This document shows, in pieces, positions 1 through 6,388 of a DNA stretch of 8,818 nucleotides (positions are counted from its first letter, which is position 1; every line of letters begins with the position of its first letter). The notes beneath the pieces were generated by a model. The model ran no database searches. It was not told where the DNA came from and saw only the letters and a program-made list of their open reading frames with translations. The stretch is taken from assembly GCA_964408955.1 (NCBI GenBank), contig CAYPBK010000069.1, positions 1-8,818 of the forward strand, in the 5' to 3' direction. Position numbers and translations under genes: made by a program. The stretch is from JAAYKT01 sp964408955 (GTDB lineage Bacteria; Bacillota; Clostridia; Lutisporales; Lutisporaceae).

Positions 1-55
1 TATGTACGGTGGTGTGAGAGGGGCGAAGCTCATTAAGAGTTAGCCTCTACTCGAT
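1..55 (+). mobile_element. 3' end of a group II intron (domain V 3' strand and domain VI)
   Basis: The window opens inside a group II intron. Positions 1-10 end in TACGGT, the usual 3' strand of domain V. Positions 16-52 fold into a domain VI hairpin: 16-18 pairs with 50-52, 19-24 with 43-48 (one G-U), 26-27 with 40-41 and 29-31 with 37-39, with an ATTAA loop. A49 is left unpaired 7 nt from the end, where the lariat branch-point A is expected. The intron ends CTACTCGAT at 55, fitting the AY 3' end rule. The rest of the intron, including any reverse transcriptase gene, lies upstream of the window. The pairing is seen directly; the identity rests on recall of bacterial group II intron 3' ends. 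Confidence 0.8.
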
Positions 56-106
56 CTAATAATCTACAGCAGAAACTTGATAAAAGTTACTGATAAGATA
101 AGGCTA

Positions 107-172
107 TTAGATTATTAATTTTTGCCTAAGATTACATTGTGGAAAGCCTTAGGGTCTGTTAGCGAAATGTAG
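107..172. repeat. Copy A of a non-coding repeat shared with 8753-8818
   Basis: By hand alignment 55 of 66 positions match 8753-8818 with no gap. Both copies start with the 13-nt TTAGATTATTAAT and share CATTGTGGA and TCTGTTAGCGA. A short match (GTTACTG at 86-92 and 8732-8738) lies at the same offset further left, so the relationship may begin near 86. Mismatches are scattered with no length change and no open frame, so the copies look like two diverged members of a family of non-coding elements. The second copy is cut by the window edge, so the full repeat is longer than seen here. Confidence 0.75.
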
Positions 173-329
173 GATAAGCGAAATCACTAGTGGCTACAGG
201 AGAAGGTACAGACGAAAACTTTGATTTATCGGGGAGAGATTGATTTCGCCCGTAATAAGCTTACAGACTATTGGGCTTGTAACTCAGTAATCGTGGCAAA
301 TATAATAACCTTGTTTAAATTACGATTAT
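107..329 (+). ncRNA. Candidate structured RNA or group II intron 5'-domain fragment
   Basis: Several ordered complementary pairs suggest a folded RNA: GTCTGT (154-159) with ACAGAC (208-213), enclosing TGTAG (168-172) with CTACA (194-198); CGGG (230-233) with CCCG (249-252); TTACA (261-265) with TGTAA (278-282); and TAATCGT (288-294) with ACGATTA (322-328). GCGAA motifs occur at 163-166 and 179-182. The nested first pairs with GCGAA turns recall domain I of group II introns, which would fit an element next to an intron end, but I cannot match it to a known class. It does not match what I know of 6S, tmRNA, RNase P, SRP or common riboswitches. Strand and limits are guesses, and transcription is not shown. 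Confidence 0.35.
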
Positions 330-383
330 ATTTGAGCAAAAATCACTAAAAACTTTGTTAAAAAATAAATAAAAATAGTTGTA

Positions 384-420
384 TTCTTTATATAGAATGT
401 ATGCTAATATATATAAAGAA
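384..420 (+). promoter_or_regulatory. Promoter-like region with an 11-bp dyad, upstream of the mutase operon
   Basis: TG (402-403), one base, then TAATAT (405-410) make an extended -10 element; the matching -35 is poor (TTGTAT at 379-384 is spaced 20 nt). A perfect inverted repeat, TTCTTTATATA (384-394) and TATATAAAGAA (410-420), is centred on this -10 with a 15-nt spacer. This position would suit a repressor operator for the operon, but the arms are AT-only apart from one base pair, so chance is possible. It does not look like a BirA box. Transcription from here would give a leader of about 125 nt. Confidence 0.4.
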
Positions 421-543
421 GGAAATCTTGCATTTTCACTACAAAATGAAAGATATCATTCAAATTTTTCAACAAGGTATACAAAAAAAGTTGAACTCGT
501 TAGAATTATTATAAAAAATTGTTTTAGTTAAGGGAGGCATAGC

Positions 544-2223
544 ATGTTTAGCGAAGAAAAGCTTGATAAAATCAAGGCAAGAAAAGAAAACTGGGAAAAG
601 TCCCAGATTGAAAAAACGCTTGCTAAAAGACCCGAGAGAAAAGCAGAGTTTACAAACGGTTCCGGGATCCAGATTAAAAGACTATATGACCCGGAGGACA
701 TAGAAAATTTGGACTATAATGAAAGCCTTGCATATCCCGGAGAATACCCTTATACAAGAGGTGTTCAGCCGACTATGTATAGGGGCAAATTTTGGACAAT
801 GAGACAATATGCCGGTTTTGCCACTGCTGAAGAATCAAACAAAAGATATAAATATCTATTAAATCAAGGTCAAACAGGCTTGAGTGTAGCCTTCGATTTA
901 CCAACACAGATAGGATATGATTCTGATCATTCTTTATCAGAGGGCGAAGTAGGTAAGGTTGGAGTAGCAATAGACTCGCTTAAAGATATGGAAATATTAT
1001 TTGACGGAATACCTTTAGATAAAGTCAGCACATCAATGACTATCAATGCCCCTGCTTCAGTTCTTCTGGCCATGTATATTGCAGTGGCGGAAAAACAAGG
1101 AGTTACTGCGGATAAACTATCCGGGACAATTCAAAATGACATATTAAAAGAATACATAGCAAGAGGCACATACATTTTTCCTACAGAACCATCTATGAGA
1201 CTTATTACAAATATCTTTGAATATTGTGCGTCAAATGTGCCGAAATGGAATACCATATCTATTAGCGGCTATCACATTAGAGAAGCCGGTTCCACAGCAG
1301 TGCAGGAAGTAGCCTTTACATTGGCAGACGGAATTGCATATGTTAATGCAGCAATAAAAGCAGGGCTTGACATAGATGAATTTGGGCCAAGGCTTTCCTT
1401 CTTTTTCAATTCACATAATGATTTATTGGAAGAGGTAGCGAAATTCAGAGCAGCCAGAAGATTATGGGCTAAAATTATGAAGGAAAGGTTTGGAGCTAAA
1501 GATCCAAAATCACTAATGCTCAGATTCCACACGCAAACTGGAGGCTCGACTCTTACTGCCCAGCAGCCTGATAATAATGTAGTAAGGGTTGCAGTACAAA
1601 CTTTAGCAGCAGTACTTGGAGGCACCCAATCTCTACATACGAATTCAAGAGATGAAGCATTAGCCTTGCCTTCTGAAGATTCAGTAAGAATTGCATTAAG
1701 AACACAACAGATAGTTGCTTATGAAAGCGGTGTTACGGAAACGATAGACCCATTGGCTGGCTCTTACTACGTAGAGAGCCTCACCGATGAAATTGAAAAA
1801 AGAGCAGCTGATTATATCAGTAAGATAGATGACTTTGGCGGCGCGGCAAAAGCCATCGAAAGAGGATATATACAAAAAGAAATTCAGGAATCTGCTTATA
1901 ATTATCAAAAGGAAATAGAAAAAGGCGAAAGAATAGTTGTAGGCATGAATAAGTTTACTATTGAAGAATCTACACCAAAAGGTCTTCTCAGGGTTGACCC
2001 CGTAGTAGGAGAAATGCAAAAGCAAAAGCTTGAAAATCTTAGGAATGAAAGAGACAATAAAAAGGTTTCAGAAAACTTAGAAGCACTTAAAGCCGCAGCC
2101 TCAGGTGAAACTAATCTAATGCCCTATATCATTGATTCCGTTAAGTCCTATGCGACCTTAGGTGAAATATGCGGTGTTTTAAGAGAAGTATTTGGCGAGT
2201 ACCAGCAGTCTGTTATTTTGTAA
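544..2223 (+). CDS. Methylmalonyl-CoA mutase, large (catalytic) subunit
   Basis: 559 aa; catalyses the adenosylcobalamin-dependent exchange of succinyl-CoA and (R)-methylmalonyl-CoA in the cytoplasm. The protein is the TIM-barrel substrate domain only and ends where the B12-binding domain begins in single-chain mutases; that domain is the next gene. Residues that set the family and substrate are visible: Tyr89 in RQYAGF, Arg207 in KEYIARGTY and His244 in SGYHIREAG, equivalent to Tyr89, Arg207 and His244 of the Propionibacterium enzyme. Isobutyryl-CoA and 2-hydroxyisobutyryl-CoA mutases carry Phe or Ile at the Tyr89 site, so methylmalonyl-CoA is the likely substrate. LSVAFDLPTQ (113-122) and GTIQNDILKE (194-203) are further family blocks. 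GGGAGG (532-537) six bases before the ATG fixes the start. First gene of the operon. Some genomes call this subunit mcmA1 or mutB. Confidence 0.96.
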   Translation: MFSEEKLDKIKARKENWEKSQIEKTLAKRPERKAEFTNGSGIQIKRLYDPEDIENLDYNESLAYPGEYPYTRGVQPTMYRGKFWTMRQYAGFATAEESNKRYKYLLNQGQTGLSVAFDLPTQIGYDSDHSLSEGEVGKVGVAIDSLKDMEILFDGIPLDKVSTSMTINAPASVLLAMYIAVAEKQGVTADKLSGTIQNDILKEYIARGTYIFPTEPSMRLITNIFEYCASNVPKWNTISISGYHIREAGSTAVQEVAFTLADGIAYVNAAIKAGLDIDEFGPRLSFFFNSHNDLLEEVAKFRAARRLWAKIMKERFGAKDPKSLMLRFHTQTGGSTLTAQQPDNNVVRVAVQTLAAVLGGTQSLHTNSRDEALALPSEDSVRIALRTQQIVAYESGVTETIDPLAGSYYVESLTDEIEKRAADYISKIDDFGGAAKAIERGYIQKEIQESAYNYQKEIEKGERIVVGMNKFTIEESTPKGLLRVDPVVGEMQKQKLENLRNERDNKKVSENLEALKAAASGETNLMPYIIDSVKSYATLGEICGVLREVFGEYQQSVIL

Positions 2224-2235
2224 GGAGGGGATAAT

Positions 2236-2634
2236 ATGGATAGACCAATACGAGTTTTAGTAGCAAAACCCGGCCTGGACGGCCATGATAGAGGAGCTAA
2301 AGTTGTGGCACGAGCTCTAAGGGATGCGGGGATGGAAGTTATTTATACGGGACTTAGGCAGACCCCGGAGCAAATAGCGGAAGCTGCAATTCAAGAGGAT
2401 GTTGATTGTGTTGCCCTTAGTATACTTTCCGGCGCTCATAATCATCTTTTCCCGAAGACCGTTAACCTTTTGAAGGAAAAAGGCGGGGAGGATATTTTAG
2501 TAGTTGGCGGAGGAGTTATTCCAGAGGATGATATCCCGGGGCTTAAGGAAGCAGGAGTAGCAGCGATTTTTACTCCAGGCACACCAACAGGCGTATCTAT
2601 AGATTTTATTAAACAAAATGTCAGGAGAGCTTAA
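2236..2634 (+). CDS. Methylmalonyl-CoA mutase, small B12-binding subunit
   Basis: 132 aa; the cobalamin-binding Rossmann-like domain that pairs with the catalytic subunit encoded 12 bases upstream. The base-off/His-on signature is complete: Asp15-x-His17-x-x-Gly20 (LDGHDRG), where His17 would coordinate cobalt, then Ser62-x-Leu64 (LSILSG) and the glycine-rich GGGVIPEDD (91-99) and FTPGTP (112-117) loops around the nucleotide tail. The length matches a stand-alone domain, as found in clostridial and archaeal split mutases, so this is a normal subunit and not a fragment. The AAGGAGGGG ribosome site overlaps the stop codon of the preceding gene, implying coupled translation. Without this subunit the catalytic chain could not hold its cofactor. 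Confidence 0.95.
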   Translation: MDRPIRVLVAKPGLDGHDRGAKVVARALRDAGMEVIYTGLRQTPEQIAEAAIQEDVDCVALSILSGAHNHLFPKTVNLLKEKGGEDILVVGGGVIPEDDIPGLKEAGVAAIFTPGTPTGVSIDFIKQNVRRA

Positions 2635-2650
2635 GGTGGTGTTATAAGTG
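2635..2650 (+). promoter_or_regulatory. Ribosome site and GTG start of the MeaB gene
   Basis: GGTGGTG (2635-2641) follows directly on the TAA stop of the B12 subunit and lies 6 bases before GTG (2648-2650). The next in-frame methionines fall inside or after the helical N-terminal region of the family, so the GTG start is preferred. Confidence 0.7.
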
Positions 2651-3580
2651 GATATTAGGACAGGCTTATTGAATGGTCATAAAAGAGCCGCAGCCCGTTT
2701 GATAACAATGCTTGAAAATGGGGATGAAGATGGTATAAGTATAATCAAGGATTTATTTCATTTAACAGGCAGATCAAGGATTATTGGTATCACAGGTCCT
2801 CCGGGAGCAGGGAAGAGCACAGTAACGGATAAGCTTGCCAAGCATATAAGAAAAACAGGTAAAAAGGTTGCTATTATCGCGATAGACCCCACAAGCCCTT
2901 TCAGCGGCGGGGCTATTTTAGGAGACAGAATCAGGATGACTGATTTAACCACAGATGAAGGGGTGTTTATCAGGAGCATGGGCACCAGAGGGGCTTTGGG
3001 TGGACTTTCTAAATCTGTGCACGGTGCTGTTAAGGTAATGGACATAATGGGTTATGATTATATTTTTATAGAAACCGTGGGCGTTGGTCAGTCAGAAATA
3101 GATATAGTAAAGGTAGCTGATACTGTAATCATGATTATGGTTCCAGGCTTGGGAGACGATATTCAGGCAATTAAAGCAGGAATTATGGAAATTGGTGATA
3201 TTTTTGCCGTGAATAAATCTGATAGAGAAGGCGCTGAAAAAACCGTTACTGAGATTAATATGATGCTGGATTTAAACGACGGTAATGAATATCGGCCTCC
3301 TGTAAGTAATATTATTGCAAAGGATAATATAGGAATCGAAGAATTGTTTAAGGATATGGAAAACCACTATAGGTTCATGATTGAATCCGGCAGCTTTGAA
3401 GGTAGACGGCAAAAAGCCATTGAAGATGAGATACTTAGTATTGTTAAAGAGAATCTTATGGTTAAAATTATAAAGCTACAACAAGGGACAGATTATGTAT
3501 CTACTTTGATTTCGAAAGTATATAGCAAATCAATGGATACATATTCCGCAGCATTAGAATTATTCAATAAAATTAATTGA
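2648..3580 (+). CDS. meaB: MeaB-type G-protein chaperone of methylmalonyl-CoA mutase (ArgK family)
   Basis: 310 aa, normal for the MeaB/MMAA family of SIMIBI P-loop GTPases. Visible motifs are the Walker A GPPGAGKST (50-58), AIDPTSPFSGGAILGDRIRM (78-97), switch-region SMGTRGALGGLS (110-121), Walker B/G3 ETVGVGQSE (142-150), and the guanine-specificity motif NKSD (189-192). In characterised members it binds the mutase, gates adenosylcobalamin loading, prevents loss or oxidative inactivation of the cofactor and uses GTP hydrolysis in repair. Older annotations call this family ArgK, a lysine/arginine/ornithine transport ATPase; its place directly after both mutase subunits makes the chaperone role far more likely. 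The C-terminal part (about 250-310) is helical and would form the dimerisation arm. Starts with GTG. Confidence 0.94.
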   Translation: MDIRTGLLNGHKRAAARLITMLENGDEDGISIIKDLFHLTGRSRIIGITGPPGAGKSTVTDKLAKHIRKTGKKVAIIAIDPTSPFSGGAILGDRIRMTDLTTDEGVFIRSMGTRGALGGLSKSVHGAVKVMDIMGYDYIFIETVGVGQSEIDIVKVADTVIMIMVPGLGDDIQAIKAGIMEIGDIFAVNKSDREGAEKTVTEINMMLDLNDGNEYRPPVSNIIAKDNIGIEELFKDMENHYRFMIESGSFEGRRQKAIEDEILSIVKENLMVKIIKLQQGTDYVSTLISKVYSKSMDTYSAALELFNKIN

Positions 3581-3583
3581 AAA

Positions 3584-3599
3584 GGAGGGTGGGATCTTG
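3584..3599 (+). promoter_or_regulatory. Ribosome site and TTG start of the epimerase gene
   Basis: GGAGGGTGGG begins at 3584, just after the TGA of the MeaB gene. The GGAGG core ends 8 bases before TTG (3597-3599). No ATG or GTG in frame would keep the HIGIAV metal-site strand at the N-terminus, so the TTG start is well supported. Confidence 0.75.
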
Positions 3600-4001
3600 G
3601 TAAATAAACTGGATCATATTGGGATAGCCGTCAAGGATTTAGAAGAATCTGTCAAGTTTTATGAGGAAATCCTGGGGTTAAAGCTGCAAGGCATAGAAAC
3701 TGTAGAAGAACAAAAAGTTAAAGTAGCTTTTTTACCTTTGGGAGATACAGAAATTGAGTTGCTGGAAGCAACTTCCCCAGACAGCCCCATTGCTAAATTT
3801 ATTGAAAATAAAGGGCAAGGTGTACAGCATCTGGCCTATAGAGTAGATAATATTGAGGAAGCATTGGAGGAAATGAAGAGGAAAGGTATAAGACTTATAG
3901 ATGAAATTCCTCGATATGGTGCCGGTGGTGCAAGAATAGCTTTTTTACATCCTAAAAGCACAAACGGCGTTTTAGTTGAGTTATGTGAAAGGAAAGGATA
4001 G
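3597..4001 (+). CDS. mce: Methylmalonyl-CoA epimerase
   Basis: 134 aa, a vicinal-oxygen-chelate (glyoxalase-like) protein that interconverts (R)- and (S)-methylmalonyl-CoA, joining the R-specific mutase to the S-specific decarboxylase encoded on either side. Two beta-alpha-beta-beta-beta modules can be traced: KLDHIGIAV (4-12) with FYEEILGL (21-28), and GVQHLAYRV (75-83) with GVLVELCE (124-131). Likely metal ligands are His7, Glu54 (in IELLE), His78 and Glu128, matching the family pattern. The length is typical. The glyoxalase fold alone would leave function open, but the family-typical SPIAKFIENKGQGVQHLAY stretch (63-81) and the operon position make the assignment firm. Confidence 0.93.
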   Translation: MVNKLDHIGIAVKDLEESVKFYEEILGLKLQGIETVEEQKVKVAFLPLGDTEIELLEATSPDSPIAKFIENKGQGVQHLAYRVDNIEEALEEMKRKGIRLIDEIPRYGAGGARIAFLHPKSTNGVLVELCERKG

Positions 4002-4012
4002 GGAGTGGTAGA

Positions 4013-5560
4013 ATGTCAACAGAAAAAATTAATAAGCTTCAAGAACTAAGACAAAGCATTTCTCAAGGTGGTGGAGAAAAAAGAATAAAGAAGCAGCATG
4101 ATGCAGGCAAAATGACAGCAAGAGAAAGATTAAATCTTTTATTTGATGAAAACAGTTTTGTTGAAATAGATGCATTTGTTAAGCATCGTTGCACTGAGCT
4201 GGGTATGGCAGAAGTTGAAGCTCCGGGAGAAGGTGTATTAACCGGTTATGGTACAGTTGATGGTAAACTGGTATATGCATTTGCTCAAGATTTTACTGTT
4301 ATCGGCGGTTCCTTGGGAGAAATGCATGCAAAGAAAATATGCAAGATAATGGATATGGCATTGAAGATGGGTGCACCTTTAGTAGGAATCAACGACTCAG
4401 GCGGAGCAAGGATTCAAGAAGGAGTGGACGCTCTTTCAGGTTATGGCAACATTTTCTATAGGAATACAATTGCTTCAGGTGTTATTCCCCAGATTTCTGT
4501 AATAATGGGGCCTTGCGCCGGTGGTGCAGTTTATTCTCCAGCATTAACAGATTTTGTTTTCATGGTTGATAAAACAAGCCAAATGTTTATTACTGGTCCT
4601 CAGGTTATTAAAGCTGTAACTGGAGAAGATGTAACCTTTGAGGAATTAGGCGGTGCAATGACCCATAACCAGATAAGCGGTGTTGCTCACTTTTTAAGCA
4701 ATAATGAAGAGGAGTGCATAGGCGAAATAAAGAGGCTATTGAGCTTTTTGCCTTCTAATAATATGGAAGGAGTTCCGGTATTCGAATGTGAGGATGATTT
4801 AAACAGAGTAGAAGAACTTCTTAATGAAATTGTGCCGGATAATCCCAACAAAGCTTATGACATGAAAGAGGTTATTAAACTACTCGTTGATGACGGCGAT
4901 TTTATGGAAGTTCAGCCTTATTACGCCATGAACATAATAACGGGCTATGCCAGACTTAACGGCAAAAGTATCGGAATAATCGCAAACCAGCCTAAGGTTT
5001 TGGCGGGGTGTCTGGATATAAATGCTTCCGATAAAGGGGGCAGATTTATCAGAACCTGTGATGCTTTTAATATTCCTGTACTTACATTAGTTGACGTGCC
5101 GGGCTTTTTGCCGGGTACAAAGCAAGAATACGGCGGAATAATAAGACATGGAGCAAAGATGCTTTATGCATACAGTGAAGCTACAGTTCCGAAAGTAACT
5201 CTTATAGTTAGAAAATCCTATGGCGGAGCTTACCTTGCAATGTGCAGCAAAGACATGGGTGCGGATCAAGTATTCGCATGGCCGTCAGCTGAAATTGCAG
5301 TTATGGGTCCGGACGGAGCGGCTAATATTATATTTAAGAAAGAAATCGAGACGGCGGAGGACCCAATTGCAATAAGAAACGAAAAGATACAGGAATACAA
5401 GGATAAGTTTGCTAATCCTTATGTGGCAGCTGAAAGAGGCTATGTGGATGATGTAATCGAGCCGGCATTAACGAGGCAAAGACTTATTTCTGCATTTGAT
5501 ATGCTGGAAAGTAAAAGAGAAGCGCGTCCGGCTAAAAAACACGGCAATTTACCCGTATAA
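4013..5560 (+). CDS. mmdA: Methylmalonyl-CoA decarboxylase, alpha (carboxyltransferase) subunit
   Basis: 515 aa; transfers the carboxyl group of (S)-methylmalonyl-CoA to the biotin of the carrier protein, releasing propionyl-CoA. It has the two crotonase-like halves of acyl-CoA carboxyltransferases. The N-terminal half carries DSGGARIQEG (128-137) and the oxyanion loop GPCAGGAVYSP (166-176). The C-terminal half carries DVPGFLPGTKQE (361-372), the second oxyanion loop SYGGAYLAM (402-410) and FAWPSAEIAVMGPDGA (421-436). By sequence it could equally be called propionyl-CoA carboxylase beta, but the genes after it encode a membrane anchor, carrier and sodium pump, and no biotin carboxylase is present, so the decarboxylase complex is preferred. 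GGGAGTGG (4001-4008) precedes the ATG and overlaps the last base of the epimerase stop codon. Confidence 0.94.
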   Translation: MSTEKINKLQELRQSISQGGGEKRIKKQHDAGKMTARERLNLLFDENSFVEIDAFVKHRCTELGMAEVEAPGEGVLTGYGTVDGKLVYAFAQDFTVIGGSLGEMHAKKICKIMDMALKMGAPLVGINDSGGARIQEGVDALSGYGNIFYRNTIASGVIPQISVIMGPCAGGAVYSPALTDFVFMVDKTSQMFITGPQVIKAVTGEDVTFEELGGAMTHNQISGVAHFLSNNEEECIGEIKRLLSFLPSNNMEGVPVFECEDDLNRVEELLNEIVPDNPNKAYDMKEVIKLLVDDGDFMEVQPYYAMNIITGYARLNGKSIGIIANQPKVLAGCLDINASDKGGRFIRTCDAFNIPVLTLVDVPGFLPGTKQEYGGIIRHGAKMLYAYSEATVPKVTLIVRKSYGGAYLAMCSKDMGADQVFAWPSAEIAVMGPDGAANIIFKKEIETAEDPIAIRNEKIQEYKDKFANPYVAAERGYVDDVIEPALTRQRLISAFDMLESKREARPAKKHGNLPV

Positions 5561-5577
5561 AAAGGGGGATAAAGTAA

Positions 5578-5952
5578 ATGACAACTGTTTCAGAAATGTT
5601 AGGTTATGGTTTGATAGTTACCCTGGTTGGGTTTAGCATGTGCTTTATCGTTTTAATAGGTCTGGCATATATGCTGGATGCATTAAAGATAATATCAAAT
5701 AAAGGGTCAACAGGCGGTAACTCCGGCGGAGATAAACAAAAAGTAGAAAAAGTAAAAGAAGAAGTAGCGCCTGTTAAGGCTGTTGTTGAAGAAAAGAACA
5801 CGGATGAATTGATAGCAGTTATAAGTGCAGCGTTGGCAGCTACTATGGGAAGCAGTAGTAATTTGGTGATAAGGTCGATAAGAAGGCTTGGGGATAGCAC
5901 ACCCGTATGGGCTAAACTGGGTAGACAAGAGCAATTATATAGTAGATTTTAG
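5578..5952 (+). CDS. mmdD: Decarboxylase membrane anchor, OadG-type gamma / MmdD-type delta subunit
   Basis: 124 aa; small subunit that ties the soluble alpha and carrier subunits to the membrane beta subunit. One transmembrane helix is clear at about residues 10-33 (GLIVTLVGFSMCFIVLIGLAY), the mark of the OadG family. A Gly/Ser then Lys/Glu/Val-rich charged linker follows (about 41-76). The C-terminal domain (77-124) has an alanine-rich helix, IRSIRR (98-103), Trp111, GRQEQ (115-119) and a terminal YSRF, a pattern I associate with delta subunits of methylmalonyl-CoA and glutaconyl-CoA decarboxylases, where it supports complex assembly. A purine-rich AAAGGGGGA at 5561-5569 serves as the ribosome site. 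Its place between alpha and carrier matches known mmd gene orders. No separate small epsilon-like gene is seen. Confidence 0.87.
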   Translation: MTTVSEMLGYGLIVTLVGFSMCFIVLIGLAYMLDALKIISNKGSTGGNSGGDKQKVEKVKEEVAPVKAVVEEKNTDELIAVISAALAATMGSSSNLVIRSIRRLGDSTPVWAKLGRQEQLYSRF

Positions 5953-5963
5953 GAGGTATAAAA

Positions 5964-6359
5964 ATGAGAAAATTTATAATAAATGTTAACGGAAACAGTT
6001 ATGAAGTTGAGGTAGAAGAGATTCGTGATGGCGTGGCGGCACCAGCAGCGGCTCCGGTCGCACCTGCAGCTAAAGCTGCTCCTGCAGCTCCTGCAGCACC
6101 TGCGGCTCCTGCACCAAAAGCAGCACCTGCGGCAGTACCTTCCGGGGCTGCTACTGTTGAGGCTCCTATGCCCGGAACAATACTTGCTGTCAATGTGAAG
6201 GTTGGAGAAGCAGTAAAGAAAGGTCAGGTTCTTTGTATATTAGAAGCAATGAAGATGGAAAACGAAATAATGGCATCAGCAGATGGCACAGTTGTGTCTG
6301 TTGCAGTAAGTGTGGGCGAATCTGTAAATACAGGGCAGGTTTTGGTTGCTCTAGAGTAA
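5964..6359 (+). CDS. mmdC: Biotin carboxyl carrier subunit of the decarboxylase
   Basis: 131 aa; swinging-arm protein that carries the carboxyl group from the alpha to the beta subunit. Three parts are visible: a short N-terminal strand region (1-22, MRKFIINVNGNSYEVEVEEI), a flexible linker of almost only Ala and Pro with a few Lys (25-58), and a biotinyl/lipoyl domain (63-131) opening with VEAPMPGTI. Lys97 in EAMKMEN is the biotinylation site, attached by a ligase such as BirA encoded downstream. The Ala/Pro linker is normal for these carriers. AGGAGGT (5951-5957) overlaps the stop codon of the delta gene and lies 6 bases before the ATG. Confidence 0.95.
   Translation: MRKFIINVNGNSYEVEVEEIRDGVAAPAAAPVAPAAKAAPAAPAAPAAPAPKAAPAAVPSGAATVEAPMPGTILAVNVKVGEAVKKGQVLCILEAMKMENEIMASADGTVVSVAVSVGESVNTGQVLVALE
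6036..6137 (+). repeat. Low-complexity Ala/Pro-coding repeat (linker of the carrier)
   Basis: Irregular tandem units close to GCTCCTGCA and GCACCTGCG encode the Ala-Pro linker, residues 25-58. It is locally much richer in G+C than its surroundings because Ala and Pro codons are GC-rich. Such repeats can gain or lose units, so linker length may vary between strains. Confidence 0.7.
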
Positions 6360-6388
6360 GCCTCAAAACATTGAATGGAGGTATTTAA

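Larger units (their letters stand above)
56..543. other. Gene-free region between the intron and the mutase operon
   Basis: No convincing reading frame is present on either strand. From left to right it holds the 3' exon side of the group II intron (from 56), a block that recurs at the window's end (86-172, best from 107), a stretch dense in inverted repeats (to about 329), an A-rich stretch (about 335-378), a promoter-like region with a dyad (384-420) and the mutase leader. Positions 445-449 (AATGA) and 456-460 (TCATT) could form a small weak hairpin in the leader. I found none of the conserved boxes of a cobalamin riboswitch, although the first genes depend on B12. Confidence 0.7.

Noticed and set aside
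125..153. CCTAAG/CTTAGG hairpin inside copy A of the repeat
   Set aside because: The 6-bp stem is perfect in copy A, but the equivalent bases in copy B do not keep it (A-A mismatches at two of six pairs), so it is not a supported conserved structure.
491..519. Second promoter (TTGAAC at 491-496) close to the mutase gene
   Set aside because: No acceptable -10 lies 16-18 bases downstream.
56..543. Cobalamin riboswitch before the B12-dependent mutase
   Set aside because: The expected conserved B12-box and core segments are not present in any part of the region.
1272..1625. Minus-strand open frame opposite the mutase gene, with similar ones at 2758-3045, 5604-5900, 5999-6193 and 7000-7431
   Set aside because: They lie wholly inside well-identified + strand genes, have no recognisable domains, and their composition simply mirrors the coding strand (for example Ala/Gly runs opposite the carrier linker).
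4013..5560. Propionyl-CoA carboxylase beta subunit
   Set aside because: Sequence alone does not separate it from MmdA, but no biotin carboxylase is nearby and a sodium-pump beta subunit, anchor and carrier follow, so the decarboxylase is the better call.
6036..6137. CRISPR-like or tandem repeat array
   Set aside because: The repeated units are short, irregular and in frame, and are fully explained by the Ala/Pro linker of the biotin carrier.
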